Part shown: positions 17,057 to 26,911 of the stretch, piece by piece
Layout of the letters: every line of letters begins with the position of its first letter
Position numbering within the stretch: the stretch's first letter is position 1
Notes under the pieces: model-generated
What the model was told of the DNA's origin: nothing
Databases searched by the model: none
Seen by the model: the letters and a program-made list of their open reading frames with translations, nothing else
Source of the DNA: an uncultured Alphaproteobacteria bacterium
GTDB lineage: Bacteria > Pseudomonadota > Alphaproteobacteria > HIMB59 > GCA-002718135
DNA length: 64,000 bases
Assembly (NCBI GenBank): GCA_902620425.1
Contig: CACNHX010000005.1
Location: 33,457-97,456, forward strand
Reading direction: 5' to 3'
Translations under genes and position numbers: made by a program

Positions 17057-19235
17057 ATCCAATTTAGATAAAATTCTTAGTGAAAAATATCTTTCTTATG
17101 CAATTTCAACTATCGTTTCGAGATCTTTACCTGATGTGAGGGATGGATTAAAACCTGTTCACCGCAGAATAATTTATTCAATGTATCAGCTAAAACTTTT
17201 CAAAAGCTCAAGTTATAAAAAATGTGCTAGAATTGTTGGTGATGTAATGGGTAAATTTCATCCTCATGGAGATCAAGCTATTTATGATAGTTTGGTAAGG
17301 ATGGCTCAGGATTTTTCTACAAGAATTACATTAGTAGATGGCCAGGGTAATTTTGGAAATATAGATGGTGATAATCCTGCAGCAATGCGGTACACCGAAG
17401 CAAGATTACAAGATTATACAAATTATTTTTTTGATGGTATCGAAGAAAACTCAGTAGATTTTAAAGATAATTACGATGGTCAAAATTTAGAACCAGTGGT
17501 TCTACCATCTCAACTTCCTAATATTTTAATTAATGGAGCGATGGGTATAGCTGTGGGTATGGCCACAAATATTCCTCCTCATAATATTGTTGAATTAATT
17601 GATGCATTAAAATTAATATTAAAAAAAGATAAAGCTTCACTAACTGAAATTTTAAAAATTATTAATGGACCAGATCTTCCTACTGGTGGTCAAATAATTT
17701 TAGATAGTAATGAAAAAAAGCAAATTTATAAGAATGGCAAGGGCTCATTTAATATTAACGCTAAATATCAAATAGAAGAATTAAAAAATGGTTTGTATCA
17801 AATCATTATTACTGAAATTCCATATCAAGTTAATAAAGTTAAGATAATCGAACAACTTGCTAATAATATAAATAATAAAAAATTACCTCTGGATGATGTA
17901 GTTGATGAGTCAGATGAAAATATTAGAATTGTATTAAAACCAAAGACCAGAAATATTGATGCTGAAAAATTAATAAGTTTATGTTTTAAATTAACTGACT
18001 TATCAATTAAGTACTCTTGTAATTTTAATGTTTTAATTGATGGTATAGAGCCTAAACAAATTGGAATTATTGAAATACTTTCTAATTTTTTAGAACATCG
18101 AAAAGTTACAATTAAAAGAAAATCAAAATTTAATATAGAAAAAATTAAAAAGAGACTAGAAATTCTTAAAGGTTATCAAATTGTCTTTAAAAATTTAAAT
18201 TCTATAATAAAAATAATAAGAACAAAAGATAATCCCAAAAAAGAATTAATTAAAAAATATAAATTATCTGATTTACAATGTGATTCAATTTTAAGTATGC
18301 GTTTAGGATCTCTTAGAAAGATTGATGAAAAAAATATTAAAGATGAAATCCAAAAATTAAATGAAGAATTAAAATACCTTAACAAATTAATAAAAGATAA
18401 AAAAACATTAGATAAATTTATAGTAAGTGAATTAGATCTTATAAAAAGTGATTTAGATACAGATATAAAAGAAAGAAAATCTTTAATATCATCAGAACAA
18501 AATAATGATATTGATATTAGTATTGATGAATTTAAAGAAATTGAAAAATTCACTATTATCATTAATAAAGATTTTCAGCTCAAGAGAATTAAAGAGATAA
18601 CTGATGAAAAGGAAATTGAAAAAATAAAAAAAGAAAATTTATTTTCAGTTAATTTAAATTCCAATCAAAAAATTCTTTTGTTTGTTTCTTCTGGTAAAGT
18701 TTACACGATAGATCCAAATATTTTACCAGGTGGAAATAGTAACCCTAAATCATTTATTTATTTTGTTGATAGCATGCCGAATGACAAAGTTACGGGATTG
18801 CTTTCATCAATAGATGAAGAGCTCTTAATTGTATCCAAAAATGGAAAAGGATTTATTAGTAACACTGAACCTCTAACAACCAACCAAAAGAAAGGTAAGC
18901 AATTATTTAATTTAAAAAATAATGATGTTGTAATTAAAGTTTTAAATCTCACTAAAAAACATATAGCTTGTGTCACAAAGTTGCAAAAAATGCTAATTTT
19001 TGAAATAGATGCTTTGCCAAAATTACAAAAGGGTGGAGGGGTTCAATTAATTAAAATCAAGAAAGATGATTTTTTATCGGATGTCACTCAATTAACCATT
19101 GAGGATGGTTTAGAATGGAGTACTGGGTCTAAAAATAGAAAATTGGATGATGTTGAGTTTTGGATTGGAAAGAGAGCTCAGGCTGGAAAAAAAGTTCCTA
19201 AGTTTTTCAATAAAAATCAGAAATTTGATGGTTAA
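17040..19235 (+). CDS. parC: DNA topoisomerase IV subunit A
   Basis: Cleavage subunit of topoisomerase IV, which decatenates daughter chromosomes. Its 731 residues begin with the GyrA/ParC breakage-reunion domain: RSLPDVRDGLKPVHRRIIY, then FHPHGDQAIYDSLVRMAQ, and Tyr118 in AAMRYTEARL as the catalytic tyrosine. The C-terminal DNA-wrapping region is shorter than in GyrA. ParC is preferred over GyrA because of the recO-parC context and the Gln after HPHGD, as I recall it from alphaproteobacterial ParC. It ends the dapA-parC run. Confidence 0.92.
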   Translation: MNKIIESNLDKILSEKYLSYAISTIVSRSLPDVRDGLKPVHRRIIYSMYQLKLFKSSSYKKCARIVGDVMGKFHPHGDQAIYDSLVRMAQDFSTRITLVDGQGNFGNIDGDNPAAMRYTEARLQDYTNYFFDGIEENSVDFKDNYDGQNLEPVVLPSQLPNILINGAMGIAVGMATNIPPHNIVELIDALKLILKKDKASLTEILKIINGPDLPTGGQIILDSNEKKQIYKNGKGSFNINAKYQIEELKNGLYQIIITEIPYQVNKVKIIEQLANNINNKKLPLDDVVDESDENIRIVLKPKTRNIDAEKLISLCFKLTDLSIKYSCNFNVLIDGIEPKQIGIIEILSNFLEHRKVTIKRKSKFNIEKIKKRLEILKGYQIVFKNLNSIIKIIRTKDNPKKELIKKYKLSDLQCDSILSMRLGSLRKIDEKNIKDEIQKLNEELKYLNKLIKDKKTLDKFIVSELDLIKSDLDTDIKERKSLISSEQNNDIDISIDEFKEIEKFTIIINKDFQLKRIKEITDEKEIEKIKKENLFSVNLNSNQKILLFVSSGKVYTIDPNILPGGNSNPKSFIYFVDSMPNDKVTGLLSSIDEELLIVSKNGKGFISNTEPLTTNQKKGKQLFNLKNNDVVIKVLNLTKKHIACVTKLQKMLIFEIDALPKLQKGGGVQLIKIKKDDFLSDVTQLTIEDGLEWSTGSKNRKLDDVEFWIGKRAQAGKKVPKFFNKNQKFDG

Positions 19236-19286
19236 TTTTATTTATTTAAATATATTTAAGTTTACTAATAGAATTTAATCATAAAT

Positions 19287-19790
19287 ATGAAAAATCTTTC
19301 TACCTTTTTAAATATTGTAAATAGATACGCAGGATACTTGTGTGCTTTTCTAGTTGTTCTAATGGTTGTTAATGTTTTTTTAGTAGTAATACTAAGATAC
19401 TTATTCGGAATTAGTTTTATATGGATGCAAGAAACATATGTATGGATGCATGCTTATATTTTTATGGTTGGCGCCGGTTTTACTTATCTAAATGACGATC
19501 ATGTCAGAATTGATATAATTTATAGAAACTCATCTAAATTATATAAAGCAATAGTAGACTTAGTTGGCAACATTTTTTTATTATTACCTTTTTTATATAT
19601 TATTTGGTCTTACAGCTTTCCCTTTGTATTAAAATCTTGGCAAATGAATGAGGTATCTAGAGAAGCTGGAGGTTTAACAATGATCTATTTGCTGAAGTTA
19701 GCAATTTTGATTTTTGCTTTTCTTTTATTTATTCAAGTTGTTTCAAAAATTATAAATAATTTTTTAAATATTAATTCCAATGAGTCCTGA
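19287..19790 (+). CDS. TRAP transporter small permease (DctQ type)
   Basis: Small membrane subunit of a tripartite ATP-independent periplasmic (TRAP) transporter, driven by an ion gradient. Its 167 residues form four transmembrane helices. The typical sequence RYLFGISFIWMQETYVWMH lies in the first half and GAGFTYLNDDHVRIDI follows. It overlaps the large permease gene by 11 nt. The binding protein lies convergent at 21198-22310. Confidence 0.92.
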   Translation: MKNLSTFLNIVNRYAGYLCAFLVVLMVVNVFLVVILRYLFGISFIWMQETYVWMHAYIFMVGAGFTYLNDDHVRIDIIYRNSSKLYKAIVDLVGNIFLLLPFLYIIWSYSFPFVLKSWQMNEVSREAGGLTMIYLLKLAILIFAFLLFIQVVSKIINNFLNINSNES

Positions 19791-21153
19791 AATTTTAGCA
19801 ATAGTAATGTTTTTAACAACATTGTTGTTTTTGTTATTTGGTTTTCCAGTTGCTTTTACTTTAGCAGGTTCATCTTTAATTTTTGCCTTTTTAGGAGATT
19901 TACTCGGAGTTTTTAATTTTAAAATGCTGCTTTTCTTTCCTCAAAGAATCTATGGAGTAATGATTAATGAAGCTCTAGTTGCGGTACCTTTGTTTATCTT
20001 TATGGGAGTCATGCTAGAAAAAACTAAAATTGCTGCTAAACTTTTAGAATCAATTGGAGATTTGTTTGGTTCAGTAAGAGGTGGATTAGGAATTGGAGTA
20101 GTATTAGTAGGAATGTTATTAGCTGCCTCAACAGGTATAGTAGGGGCAACAGTAGTAACAATGGGTATGCTAGCATTACCAACGATGCTCAAAGCAGGTT
20201 ATGATGAAAAGATAGCTACTGGAACAATTTGTGCTTCTGGAACACTTGGGCAAATTATTCCACCATCAATTGTTTTGATACTACTTGCTGAAATGTTGCA
20301 AGGTGCTAACGAAGAGGCCGGTCTTTTGAGAGGAGATTTGGCACCATTGCCTGTTACAGCAATTGATTTATTTGCGGGCGCACTATTACCTGGGTTAATG
20401 CTTGTTGGTTTTTTTATTATTTACCTTTTGTTCATTGCAAGAATCAGACCTCAAGATTTGCCTCTTAAGAAAATTGACAAACCAAGATTGGAAATTTGGA
20501 AAACTGCTTTTTTTGAAGTTCTTCCACCTATATTTCTAATTTTAGCAGTACTTGGTTCAATTTTTTTAGGTATTGCCACACCTACTGAATCAGCTTCAGT
20601 TGGGGCAGTTGGAGCTGCAATACTTGCCTTATTAAGAAGAGATTTAAATTTAAAGAATATATCTGACGCAGCAATTACAACTGTAAAAATGAGTTCGTTT
20701 GTATTTATTATTTTAATTGGTGCTTCAATGTTCTCTCTTGTTTTTAGGGGTTTCCAAGGCGATGAAATGATAAGTAATTTTTTAACAAATATACCTGGCG
20801 GTGAATATGGAGCTCTTATTATTGTCATGCTAACAATTTTTATCTTAGGTTTTTTTTTAGATTATATTGAAATAATATTTGTAATAATTCCTCTTGTTGG
20901 ACCAGGTCTAATTGCAAATGGCGCAGATCCATTATGGCTTGGAATTTTAATATCTCTTAACTTGCAAACTAGTTTTTTAACTCCACCATTTGGATTTTCA
21001 TTATTTTTTCTGAGAGGAGTGGCTCCAGAAAATGTAAAAACATCAAATATTTATAGTGGTGTAATTCCTTTTATTTTTATACAAATTTTTGCAATTATTT
21101 TGGTTTTTGCTTTTCCTGAAATTGCAACTTGGTTACCTAGACTTATAAATTAA
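19780..21153 (+). CDS. TRAP transporter large permease (DctM type)
   Basis: Large membrane subunit that carries the transport path. Its 457 residues form about a dozen hydrophobic segments with family motifs VAVPLFIFMGVMLEKTK, GLGIGVVLVGMLLAASTG and ASGTLGQIIPPSIVLILLAE. The C-terminal half has LDYIEIIFVIIPLVGP and QTSFLTPPFGFSLFFLRG, as in subtypes that handle oxo-acid or monocarboxylate substrates. A strong terminator follows directly. Confidence 0.94.
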   Translation: MSPEILAIVMFLTTLLFLLFGFPVAFTLAGSSLIFAFLGDLLGVFNFKMLLFFPQRIYGVMINEALVAVPLFIFMGVMLEKTKIAAKLLESIGDLFGSVRGGLGIGVVLVGMLLAASTGIVGATVVTMGMLALPTMLKAGYDEKIATGTICASGTLGQIIPPSIVLILLAEMLQGANEEAGLLRGDLAPLPVTAIDLFAGALLPGLMLVGFFIIYLLFIARIRPQDLPLKKIDKPRLEIWKTAFFEVLPPIFLILAVLGSIFLGIATPTESASVGAVGAAILALLRRDLNLKNISDAAITTVKMSSFVFIILIGASMFSLVFRGFQGDEMISNFLTNIPGGEYGALIIVMLTIFILGFFLDYIEIIFVIIPLVGPGLIANGADPLWLGILISLNLQTSFLTPPFGFSLFFLRGVAPENVKTSNIYSGVIPFIFIQIFAIILVFAFPEIATWLPRLIN

Positions 21154-21154
21154 A

Positions 21155-21180
21155 AAAGAGGTCTTAAGTAAGACCTCTTT
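21155..21180. terminator. Bidirectional terminator between dctM and dctP
   Basis: An 11-bp perfect stem (AAAGAGGTCTT / AAGACCTCTTT) with a 4-nt loop at 21166-21169. A-rich and T-rich flanks suit termination in both directions, for dctM (plus) and dctP (minus). Confidence 0.9.
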
Positions 21181-21197
21181 ATAATATAATTTACGAT

Positions 21198-22310
21198 TTA
21201 TACTGAATCAGGAAATTTGAATGGTAAATCTCTGATACGTGAGAATTCTTGCTCACCTTTTGTAAACCATTCTTTGATTACCTTTCTAAAAGATAACAAA
21301 TGATTTGATAGAGATTTAGTTTCAGCATTAATCGAACCTCTTTCAAAAACAACTTCACCTGCTGCATTACCAAGAGCTACTAATACTTCATCAGGAAAAG
21401 TTTTAATTTGTACATTATGTTCATTTACAAGTCTTTGTAATGCAGGACCATTAATTGCTTGGAAACGACTAAAGACAGTCATATTAAAAGATTTAGCAAG
21501 ATCATCAATCAAGTTTTGAGTATCAGAATCTAATGACTCCCAAGCTTTAAGGTCGATTGATAAATCTAAAAGGGTAGATGGCTCATGCCAACCCGGTCCA
21601 TAATAGTATTTTGCTGCTTGATATAAACCTGCTCCTAAGTCTGCAGCAGGACAAATCCACTCTGCAGCATCTACAGCGCCCGAAGTTAATGCAGGTAGTA
21701 TGTCTCCTCCTGCAAGCAATACTGGAGTAGCTCCTAATTTTTCAATTGTTCTACCACCCAATCCAGGCATTCTCATTTTAAGACCTTTGTAATCATCAGG
21801 CGTATTGATTTCTCTATTAAACCAACCACCCATTTGGTTACCAGTATTTCCCATTGGTAAAAACTTTACTCCTAGAGCATTGTAGATTTTATCAGCTTCT
21901 TCAATACCACCACCATAATAACACCATGCATTTTGTTCCATTGCATTCATTCCAAATGGACAAGTTGCTACGAACTCAATTGCATCAGATAGGTTTGGCC
22001 AATAGTAAGGAGCTCCATAAGCTGCTTGAGCTGCACCAGATCTTACTGCATCTAATGCTTCAAGTCCTGGAACAAGTTCACCAGCATGATAAACCTTAAC
22101 TTTAAGTTTTTCAGAGTAACTATTAATGTTGTCTCCAAAAGCTTGAATTGCTTGCCCAAGAACTCCAGCTTTACCAAAAGCACTACAAATGATCCACTCT
22201 TGATGACCGCCAGCTATTGCTGGAGCTGCTAAAGTAGAAGCACCAACTGCAGCAGCACCTGCTACACCTGCTTTCTTTAGAAACTCACGTCTTTTTAAAT
22301 TTTTTTTCAT
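21198..22310 (-). CDS. TRAP transporter substrate-binding protein (DctP family, TakP-like)
   Basis: Periplasmic solute receptor for the adjacent TRAP permeases. Its 370 residues start with a twin-arginine-type signal (KRREFLKKAGVAGAAAVGAS, cleavage near ALAAPAIAGG). The core has NREINTPDDYKGLKMRMPG, SGAVDAAEWICPAADLGAG and YYYGPGWHEPSTLLDL, the pattern of TakP-like proteins that bind 2-oxo acids or other monocarboxylates. The substrate is inferred from family resemblance only. A strong ribosome site (GGGAGGA) precedes the ATG, which fits high expression. Confidence 0.92.
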   Translation of the reverse strand: MKKNLKRREFLKKAGVAGAAAVGASTLAAPAIAGGHQEWIICSAFGKAGVLGQAIQAFGDNINSYSEKLKVKVYHAGELVPGLEALDAVRSGAAQAAYGAPYYWPNLSDAIEFVATCPFGMNAMEQNAWCYYGGGIEEADKIYNALGVKFLPMGNTGNQMGGWFNREINTPDDYKGLKMRMPGLGGRTIEKLGATPVLLAGGDILPALTSGAVDAAEWICPAADLGAGLYQAAKYYYGPGWHEPSTLLDLSIDLKAWESLDSDTQNLIDDLAKSFNMTVFSRFQAINGPALQRLVNEHNVQIKTFPDEVLVALGNAAGEVVFERGSINAETKSLSNHLLSFRKVIKEWFTKGEQEFSRIRDLPFKFPDSV

Positions 22311-22346
22311 ATGTCCTCCCGAGATAATATGAATTTATGTCTGAGA

Positions 22347-22373
22347 CTTATACAAAAATCGTATTTGTATCAA
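22347..22373 (-). promoter_or_regulatory. Candidate dctP promoter overlapping an inverted repeat
   Basis: On the minus strand TTGATA (22373-22368) and TATAAG (22352-22347) lie 15 bp apart. The inverted repeat ATACAAA-N7-TTTGTAT at 22350-22370 fills the space between them, where a repressor would block RNA polymerase. The predicted start is about 30 nt before the dctP ATG. The regulator is unknown. Confidence 0.5.
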
Positions 22374-22436
22374 TTTCTAATGGTATTAAATATTAACAAA
22401 ATCTATTAATTCAAACCTTTTAAATTCTTAATTACT

Positions 22437-23612
22437 CTAAAAACTAGATATTCCAGTCTGATTTTTTCCTAAAATTAGTGAATGAATATCCTCTGCGCCT
22501 TCGTAAGTTTTAACAGTTTCTAAATTAACCAAATGTCTCATGATATGATATTCTTCTAATAAGCCATTTGCCCCAAGCATATCACGCGCATTTCTAACTA
22601 TGTCTAAAGATTTTTTACAGTTATTTTTTTTTAAAATACTAATTGCATTAATAATATCTTTTCCCTTATCTAAAGCTTTAGAGCTTAATAGACATGATGC
22701 CAATCCTAGATTTATCTCAATTTGCATCTCAGATAATTTTTTTTGAATTAATTGATTTGACGCTAAAGGTTTTTTAAACATTATTCTATTTTCTACATAG
22801 TCTTTTGAAATTAACCAACATTCAGATGCTGAACCTAAAACACCCCAGCTAATTCCAAATCTTGCTTTATTAAGACAACTAAAAACTGATTTCCAACCTT
22901 GGGTATTTTCTAAACACAAATTATTAGGAACAAAAACATTATTTAAAATTACTTGCCCAGTTGGACTGATTTTTAAGCTCGTTTTATTTTCTATTGTTGA
23001 AGTATTTAATCCTTCAGTATTTTTTTCAATTATAAAACCTTTTATACTTTTGTGATCTTTGTTTTCTTCAATTGCCCAAATAATAAATATGTCAGCAATT
23101 GGTGCATTCGTAATCCAGTTTTTAGATCCATTTAAAATATATCCATCTTTAGTTTTTTTAAATGAAGTTTTCATTGAAGCAGGATCAGAACCAGCCTCAC
23201 TCTCTGTTAAACCAAAGCAACCAATTTTTTCTCCTTTAATTAATTGAGGAAGATATTTATCTTTTTGTTCTTGTGATCCAAATTCATTAATTGGATGTAT
23301 CACCAGGGAAGATTGAACAGATATTGAAGATCTATAGCTGCTATCTATTTTTTCAAATTCATATGCTACAAGTCCATATGCTAAATTTGATGTACCAGAA
23401 CCACCGTGTGTTTTAACTGTTTGCCCTAAAACTCCAAGTGATCCAAACTTTGGATAGAGACTTTGATCAAATTCATTTTTTCTATTTCTTTCAACTACTG
23501 TAGGTTTGAGTTCATTATTACAAAAATCTCTGACATTTTTCTGAATATTACTTTCTTCTTCACTTAAATGACTTTGGATATAAAATGGGTCAAACCAATT
23601 ATTTTCTTTCAT
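22437..23612 (-). CDS. gcdH: Acyl-CoA dehydrogenase, probably glutaryl-CoA dehydrogenase
   Basis: Flavoprotein that oxidises and decarboxylates glutaryl-CoA to crotonyl-CoA in lysine/tryptophan breakdown. Its 391 residues match this subfamily: DPFYIQSHLSEEE at the start, SSYRSSISVQSSLVIHPI, GCFGLTESEAGSDPASM, NGSKNWITNAPIADIFI, and the C-terminal ARDMLGANGLLEEYHIMRH and TYEGAEDIHSLILG with the catalytic Glu in YEG. Other short-chain acyl-CoA dehydrogenases are less likely. It is divergent from rpiB with 51 bp between starts. Confidence 0.85.
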   Translation of the reverse strand: MKENNWFDPFYIQSHLSEEESNIQKNVRDFCNNELKPTVVERNRKNEFDQSLYPKFGSLGVLGQTVKTHGGSGTSNLAYGLVAYEFEKIDSSYRSSISVQSSLVIHPINEFGSQEQKDKYLPQLIKGEKIGCFGLTESEAGSDPASMKTSFKKTKDGYILNGSKNWITNAPIADIFIIWAIEENKDHKSIKGFIIEKNTEGLNTSTIENKTSLKISPTGQVILNNVFVPNNLCLENTQGWKSVFSCLNKARFGISWGVLGSASECWLISKDYVENRIMFKKPLASNQLIQKKLSEMQIEINLGLASCLLSSKALDKGKDIINAISILKKNNCKKSLDIVRNARDMLGANGLLEEYHIMRHLVNLETVKTYEGAEDIHSLILGKNQTGISSF

Positions 23613-23663
23613 ACAATATTAGCCAATATCATTATTTTAATGTAAATAACCACATAAATTATT

Positions 23664-24083
23664 ATGCAAAATAAGAATATATACATTGCCTCAGACCATG
23701 CTGGATTTGACCTCAAAACCAAATTGCTAAAGAATTTTCCAAAAATTAATGATTTAGGAACAAAGAAAGATGAGAGTGTTGACTATCCTGATTTTGCACA
23801 CAAATTAACTAGAGAGGTTCTTAAGAATAAGAAAAACGTTGGTATTCTAATTTGTGGAACTGGTGTTGGTATGAGTATTGCAGCTAATAGAAAAAAAGGA
23901 ATAAGGGCTGGTCTAGCTAATAATTCAAAAATAGCAAGATTGATAAGAAAGCACAATGATGCTAATGTACTTGTTTTACCAGGAAGATTTATAAATACTA
24001 GCGAGGCAAAAAAAAGTGTTCAGGCTTTTCTTTCTACAAAGTTTGAGTCAGGACGACATAAAAGAAGGATTAAAAAATTATGA
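23664..24083 (+). CDS. rpiB: Ribose-5-phosphate isomerase B
   Basis: Interconverts ribose 5-phosphate and ribulose 5-phosphate (pentose phosphate pathway). Its 139 residues carry [12 protein letters not shown] at the start, [14 protein letters not shown] with the catalytic Cys, and [16 protein letters not shown]. It overlaps glyA by 4 nt, the rpiB-glyA-nrdR order common in alphaproteobacteria. Confidence 0.95.
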   Translation: MQNKNIYIASDHAGFDLKTKLLKNFPKINDLGTKKDESVDYPDFAHKLTREVLKNKKNVGILICGTGVGMSIAANRKKGIRAGLANNSKIARLIRKHNDANVLVLPGRFINTSEAKKSVQAFLSTKFESGRHKRRIKKL

Positions 24084-25369
24084 TTTCAGATTTGTTTACT
24101 AAAGGAATTAAAGAAGCAGACCCAGAAGTTTACGGAACTTTAAGCCGTGAATTAGAAAGACAGCAAAACCAAATAGAGTTGATTGCATCTGAAAACATTG
24201 CATCAAGATCAATTCTAAATGCTCAAGGCTCTGTTATGACAAATAAATATGCAGAAGGGTATCCTGGTAAACGATATTATGGTGGATGTGAATTCGTAGA
24301 TCAAGCAGAAGAAATTGCTTTAGAAAGAGTTAAAAAACTTTTCAATTGTAAATTTGCAAACTTACAACCACATAGTGGAGCGCAGGCAAACCAAGCAGTT
24401 TTTTTAGCTTTACTTCAACCGCATGATACTATTTTAGGTATGTCACTTGCATCTGGAGGTCACTTAACTCATGGAGCAAAACCTAATTTATCTGGTAAAT
24501 GGTTTAATGCTGTTCAATACGGTGTAAAAAAAGATGGCAATGATAAAGATTTAATCGATTATGATGAAGTTGAAGCATTAGCATTAGAGCATAAACCAAA
24601 AATGATAATTGCGGGAGCCTCCGCTTATCCAAGAACAATAGATTGGAAAAAGTTTAGAGAAATAGCTGATAAAGTAGGAGCATATTTTTTAGTTGATATG
24701 GCTCACTACTCTGGTCTGGTTGCTGGTAAACAATATCCAAATCCTATTGAGCATGCACATGTAGTAACTTCAACAACGCATAAAACTTTAAGAGGTGCAA
24801 GAAGTGCAATGATTTTAACTAATCATGAAGATTTATATAAAAAAATTAATTCTGCTGTTTTTCCTGGATTACAAGGTGGTCCACTAATGCATGTAATTGC
24901 AGCTAGAGCTGTTTGCTTTGGTGAAGCACTTAAACCTGAATTCGAAGAATATATTAAAAATGTTATTGCTAGTGCTAAAGTTATGGCAAAAACTTTAGTT
25001 GATAGAGGATTTAGAATTGTTACAGGAGGCACAGATTCACATATAGTTTGGTTAGATTTGACGCCAAAAGGTTTAACTGGTGATAAAGCTGAAAAAATTT
25101 TAGAAGAAGTTGGATTGGCATGTAACAAAAATGCAATTCCATATGATCCAAATCCACCAAAAATAACTAGTGGACTTAGATTTGGAACTGCAGCTGCTTC
25201 GACCAGAGGTTTTAATCAGAAAGATTTTGAACAAGTTGGAAATATGATTGCTGATATCTTGGATAGTCTTTTACTTGAAGAAAATGAGAGAAATATAGTT
25301 TTTAATAAAACAAGAAAAGATGTAATTGAGCTTTGCAAAAAATATCCAATTTATAGTGAGGCATTTTAA
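24080..25369 (+). CDS. glyA: Serine hydroxymethyltransferase
   Basis: PLP enzyme converting serine and tetrahydrofolate to glycine and methylene-THF. Its 429 residues include [17 protein letters not shown], the substrate loop [17 protein letters not shown] and the PLP-lysine motif [14 protein letters not shown]. No glycine riboswitch is possible directly upstream because the gene overlaps rpiB by 4 nt. Confidence 0.97.
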   Translation: MISDLFTKGIKEADPEVYGTLSRELERQQNQIELIASENIASRSILNAQGSVMTNKYAEGYPGKRYYGGCEFVDQAEEIALERVKKLFNCKFANLQPHSGAQANQAVFLALLQPHDTILGMSLASGGHLTHGAKPNLSGKWFNAVQYGVKKDGNDKDLIDYDEVEALALEHKPKMIIAGASAYPRTIDWKKFREIADKVGAYFLVDMAHYSGLVAGKQYPNPIEHAHVVTSTTHKTLRGARSAMILTNHEDLYKKINSAVFPGLQGGPLMHVIAARAVCFGEALKPEFEEYIKNVIASAKVMAKTLVDRGFRIVTGGTDSHIVWLDLTPKGLTGDKAEKILEEVGLACNKNAIPYDPNPPKITSGLRFGTAAASTRGFNQKDFEQVGNMIADILDSLLLEENERNIVFNKTRKDVIELCKKYPIYSEAF

Positions 25370-25822
25370 ATGAGATGCCCCTTCTGTAGTAATGAAGATA
25401 CACAAGTAAAAGACTCAAGACCTACAGAAGATAATACAGCTATAAGAAGAAGAAGAGTTTGTGATGCTTGCGGCTCTAGATTTACAACTTTTGAGAGAAT
25501 TCAGTTAAGGGATTTGGTCGTAATGAAAAGTAACGGTCAAAAAGAAAATTTTGATAGAGATAAAATGTATAGATCTCTTTCCTTAGCTTTAAGAAAAAGA
25601 AATGTTGATAATGAAAAAATTGAAAAAATTGTCAATGCTATTGTAAGAAAATTAGAAAATTCAGGTGAAACTGATATAAAATCTAATATTATCGGTCAGT
25701 ACATTATGGAAGCTTTAATGCATTTAGATCAGGTAGCATACGTCAGATTTGCATCTGTTTACAAAAATTTTAGAGAAGCAAAAGATTTTGAAGATTTCTT
25801 AGGTAATTTAGAAGATAAATAA
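25370..25822 (+). CDS. nrdR: Transcriptional repressor NrdR
   Basis: Zinc-ribbon and ATP-cone repressor of ribonucleotide reductase genes. Its 150 residues have the four zinc cysteines Cys3, Cys6, Cys31 and Cys34 ([24 protein letters not shown]), then an ATP-cone starting [17 protein letters not shown]. It starts immediately after the glyA stop codon. No nrd gene is in the window. Confidence 0.96.
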   Translation: MRCPFCSNEDTQVKDSRPTEDNTAIRRRRVCDACGSRFTTFERIQLRDLVVMKSNGQKENFDRDKMYRSLSLALRKRNVDNEKIEKIVNAIVRKLENSGETDIKSNIIGQYIMEALMHLDQVAYVRFASVYKNFREAKDFEDFLGNLEDK

Positions 25823-25828
25823 TTTTTA

Positions 25829-26911
25829 GTGTCTCAACAAAATGTAAAGATGATTAATTTAGCGCATGATATTGCTAAAAAAAAATTTGGACAAACTTTC
25901 CCCAACCCCATTGTGGGCTGTGTAATTGCAAAAAATTCAAAAATAATTTCTAAAGCTGTAACGAATAAGTCTGGAAGGCCTCATGCCGAAGAAATAGCTC
26001 TAGCTAAAGCTGGTCATAAAGCTAAAGGAGCTTCAATGTACGTTACTTTAGAACCATGTTTTCATAGTTCAAAAGATGGATCATGCACAGATCAAATATT
26101 AAGATCAGGAATTAAAGAAATATTTATATCTGCGGCTGATCCAGATGTTAGAACTAATTATAAAAGTATTAAAAAGTTAAAAAAAAATAATGTAATTGTA
26201 AATGTAGGTTTAGAAAAGAATAGAACATATAATTTAAATAAATTTTTTTTTAAAAGTGTTTTAAAGAAAAAACCATTTACAAAAGTCAAAATTGCAACTT
26301 CTACAGATGAAAAAATTGCATGGCATGATTATAAAAGTAAATGGATATCTAATAAATTGAGTAGAGAATATGCGCATAAGTTGAGATCAAAGAGTCAAGC
26401 TATTTTAACTACTTCAAAAACTGTAATAAAAGATGATCCAAGATTAACTATAAGATTAAAAAAAACTTCAGAGCAACATATTCCAATTATAATAATTGAT
26501 AATAATCTAAAAATACCAATGAAATCAAAAATATTAAAAGATATATCTAAAAAAAGAATTATTATCTTTACTTCTAAAAAAAATAAAAAATCTGAAAATT
26601 TAATTAAATTAGGATGTGAAATTATTCTTTGTAAATTAAATAAAAGCAAAAAACTAAATTTAAAAAATATTTTTAGCAAAATATACTCATTAAAAATATC
26701 TGATTTATTAGTTGAAGCAGGGGGTATTTTTTTTACGGAATTATTAAATAATAATTTAGTTGACGAAATTCATTTATTTAAATCCAAAATTATTATAGGA
26801 AAACATGGCAAACCAGCAATTGTTGGAAAAAAACTTAGTCAACTAAATTTATCTTTAAATGAAAGAAAAAAATTCAAAGACGACATATATACAAACTATC
26901 AGGTGAATTAA
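25829..26911 (+). CDS. ribD: Riboflavin biosynthesis deaminase/reductase RibD
   Basis: Bifunctional enzyme of riboflavin synthesis: an N-terminal zinc deaminase and a C-terminal NADPH reductase. Its 360 residues show PNPIVGCVIAKN, the zinc histidine in GRPHAEEIAL, and the cysteine ligands in YVTLEPCFHSSKDGSC. The reductase half has DDPRLTIRLKK and LLVEAGGIFFTELL. The start is GTG at 25829, six bases after nrdR. It overlaps ribE by 1 nt. Confidence 0.94.
   Translation: MSQQNVKMINLAHDIAKKKFGQTFPNPIVGCVIAKNSKIISKAVTNKSGRPHAEEIALAKAGHKAKGASMYVTLEPCFHSSKDGSCTDQILRSGIKEIFISAADPDVRTNYKSIKKLKKNNVIVNVGLEKNRTYNLNKFFFKSVLKKKPFTKVKIATSTDEKIAWHDYKSKWISNKLSREYAHKLRSKSQAILTTSKTVIKDDPRLTIRLKKTSEQHIPIIIIDNNLKIPMKSKILKDISKKRIIIFTSKKNKKSENLIKLGCEIILCKLNKSKKLNLKNIFSKIYSLKISDLLVEAGGIFFTELLNNNLVDEIHLFKSKIIIGKHGKPAIVGKKLSQLNLSLNERKKFKDDIYTNYQVN

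Noticed and set aside
17265..17290. Gln after HPHGD in ParC as a quinolone-resistance change
   Set aside because: As I recall, Gln at this site is normal in alphaproteobacterial ParC, so it is not evidence of acquired resistance.
25300..25830. Glycine or FMN riboswitch before glyA or ribD
   Set aside because: glyA overlaps rpiB and ribD starts 6 bp after nrdR, so there is no leader to hold one.
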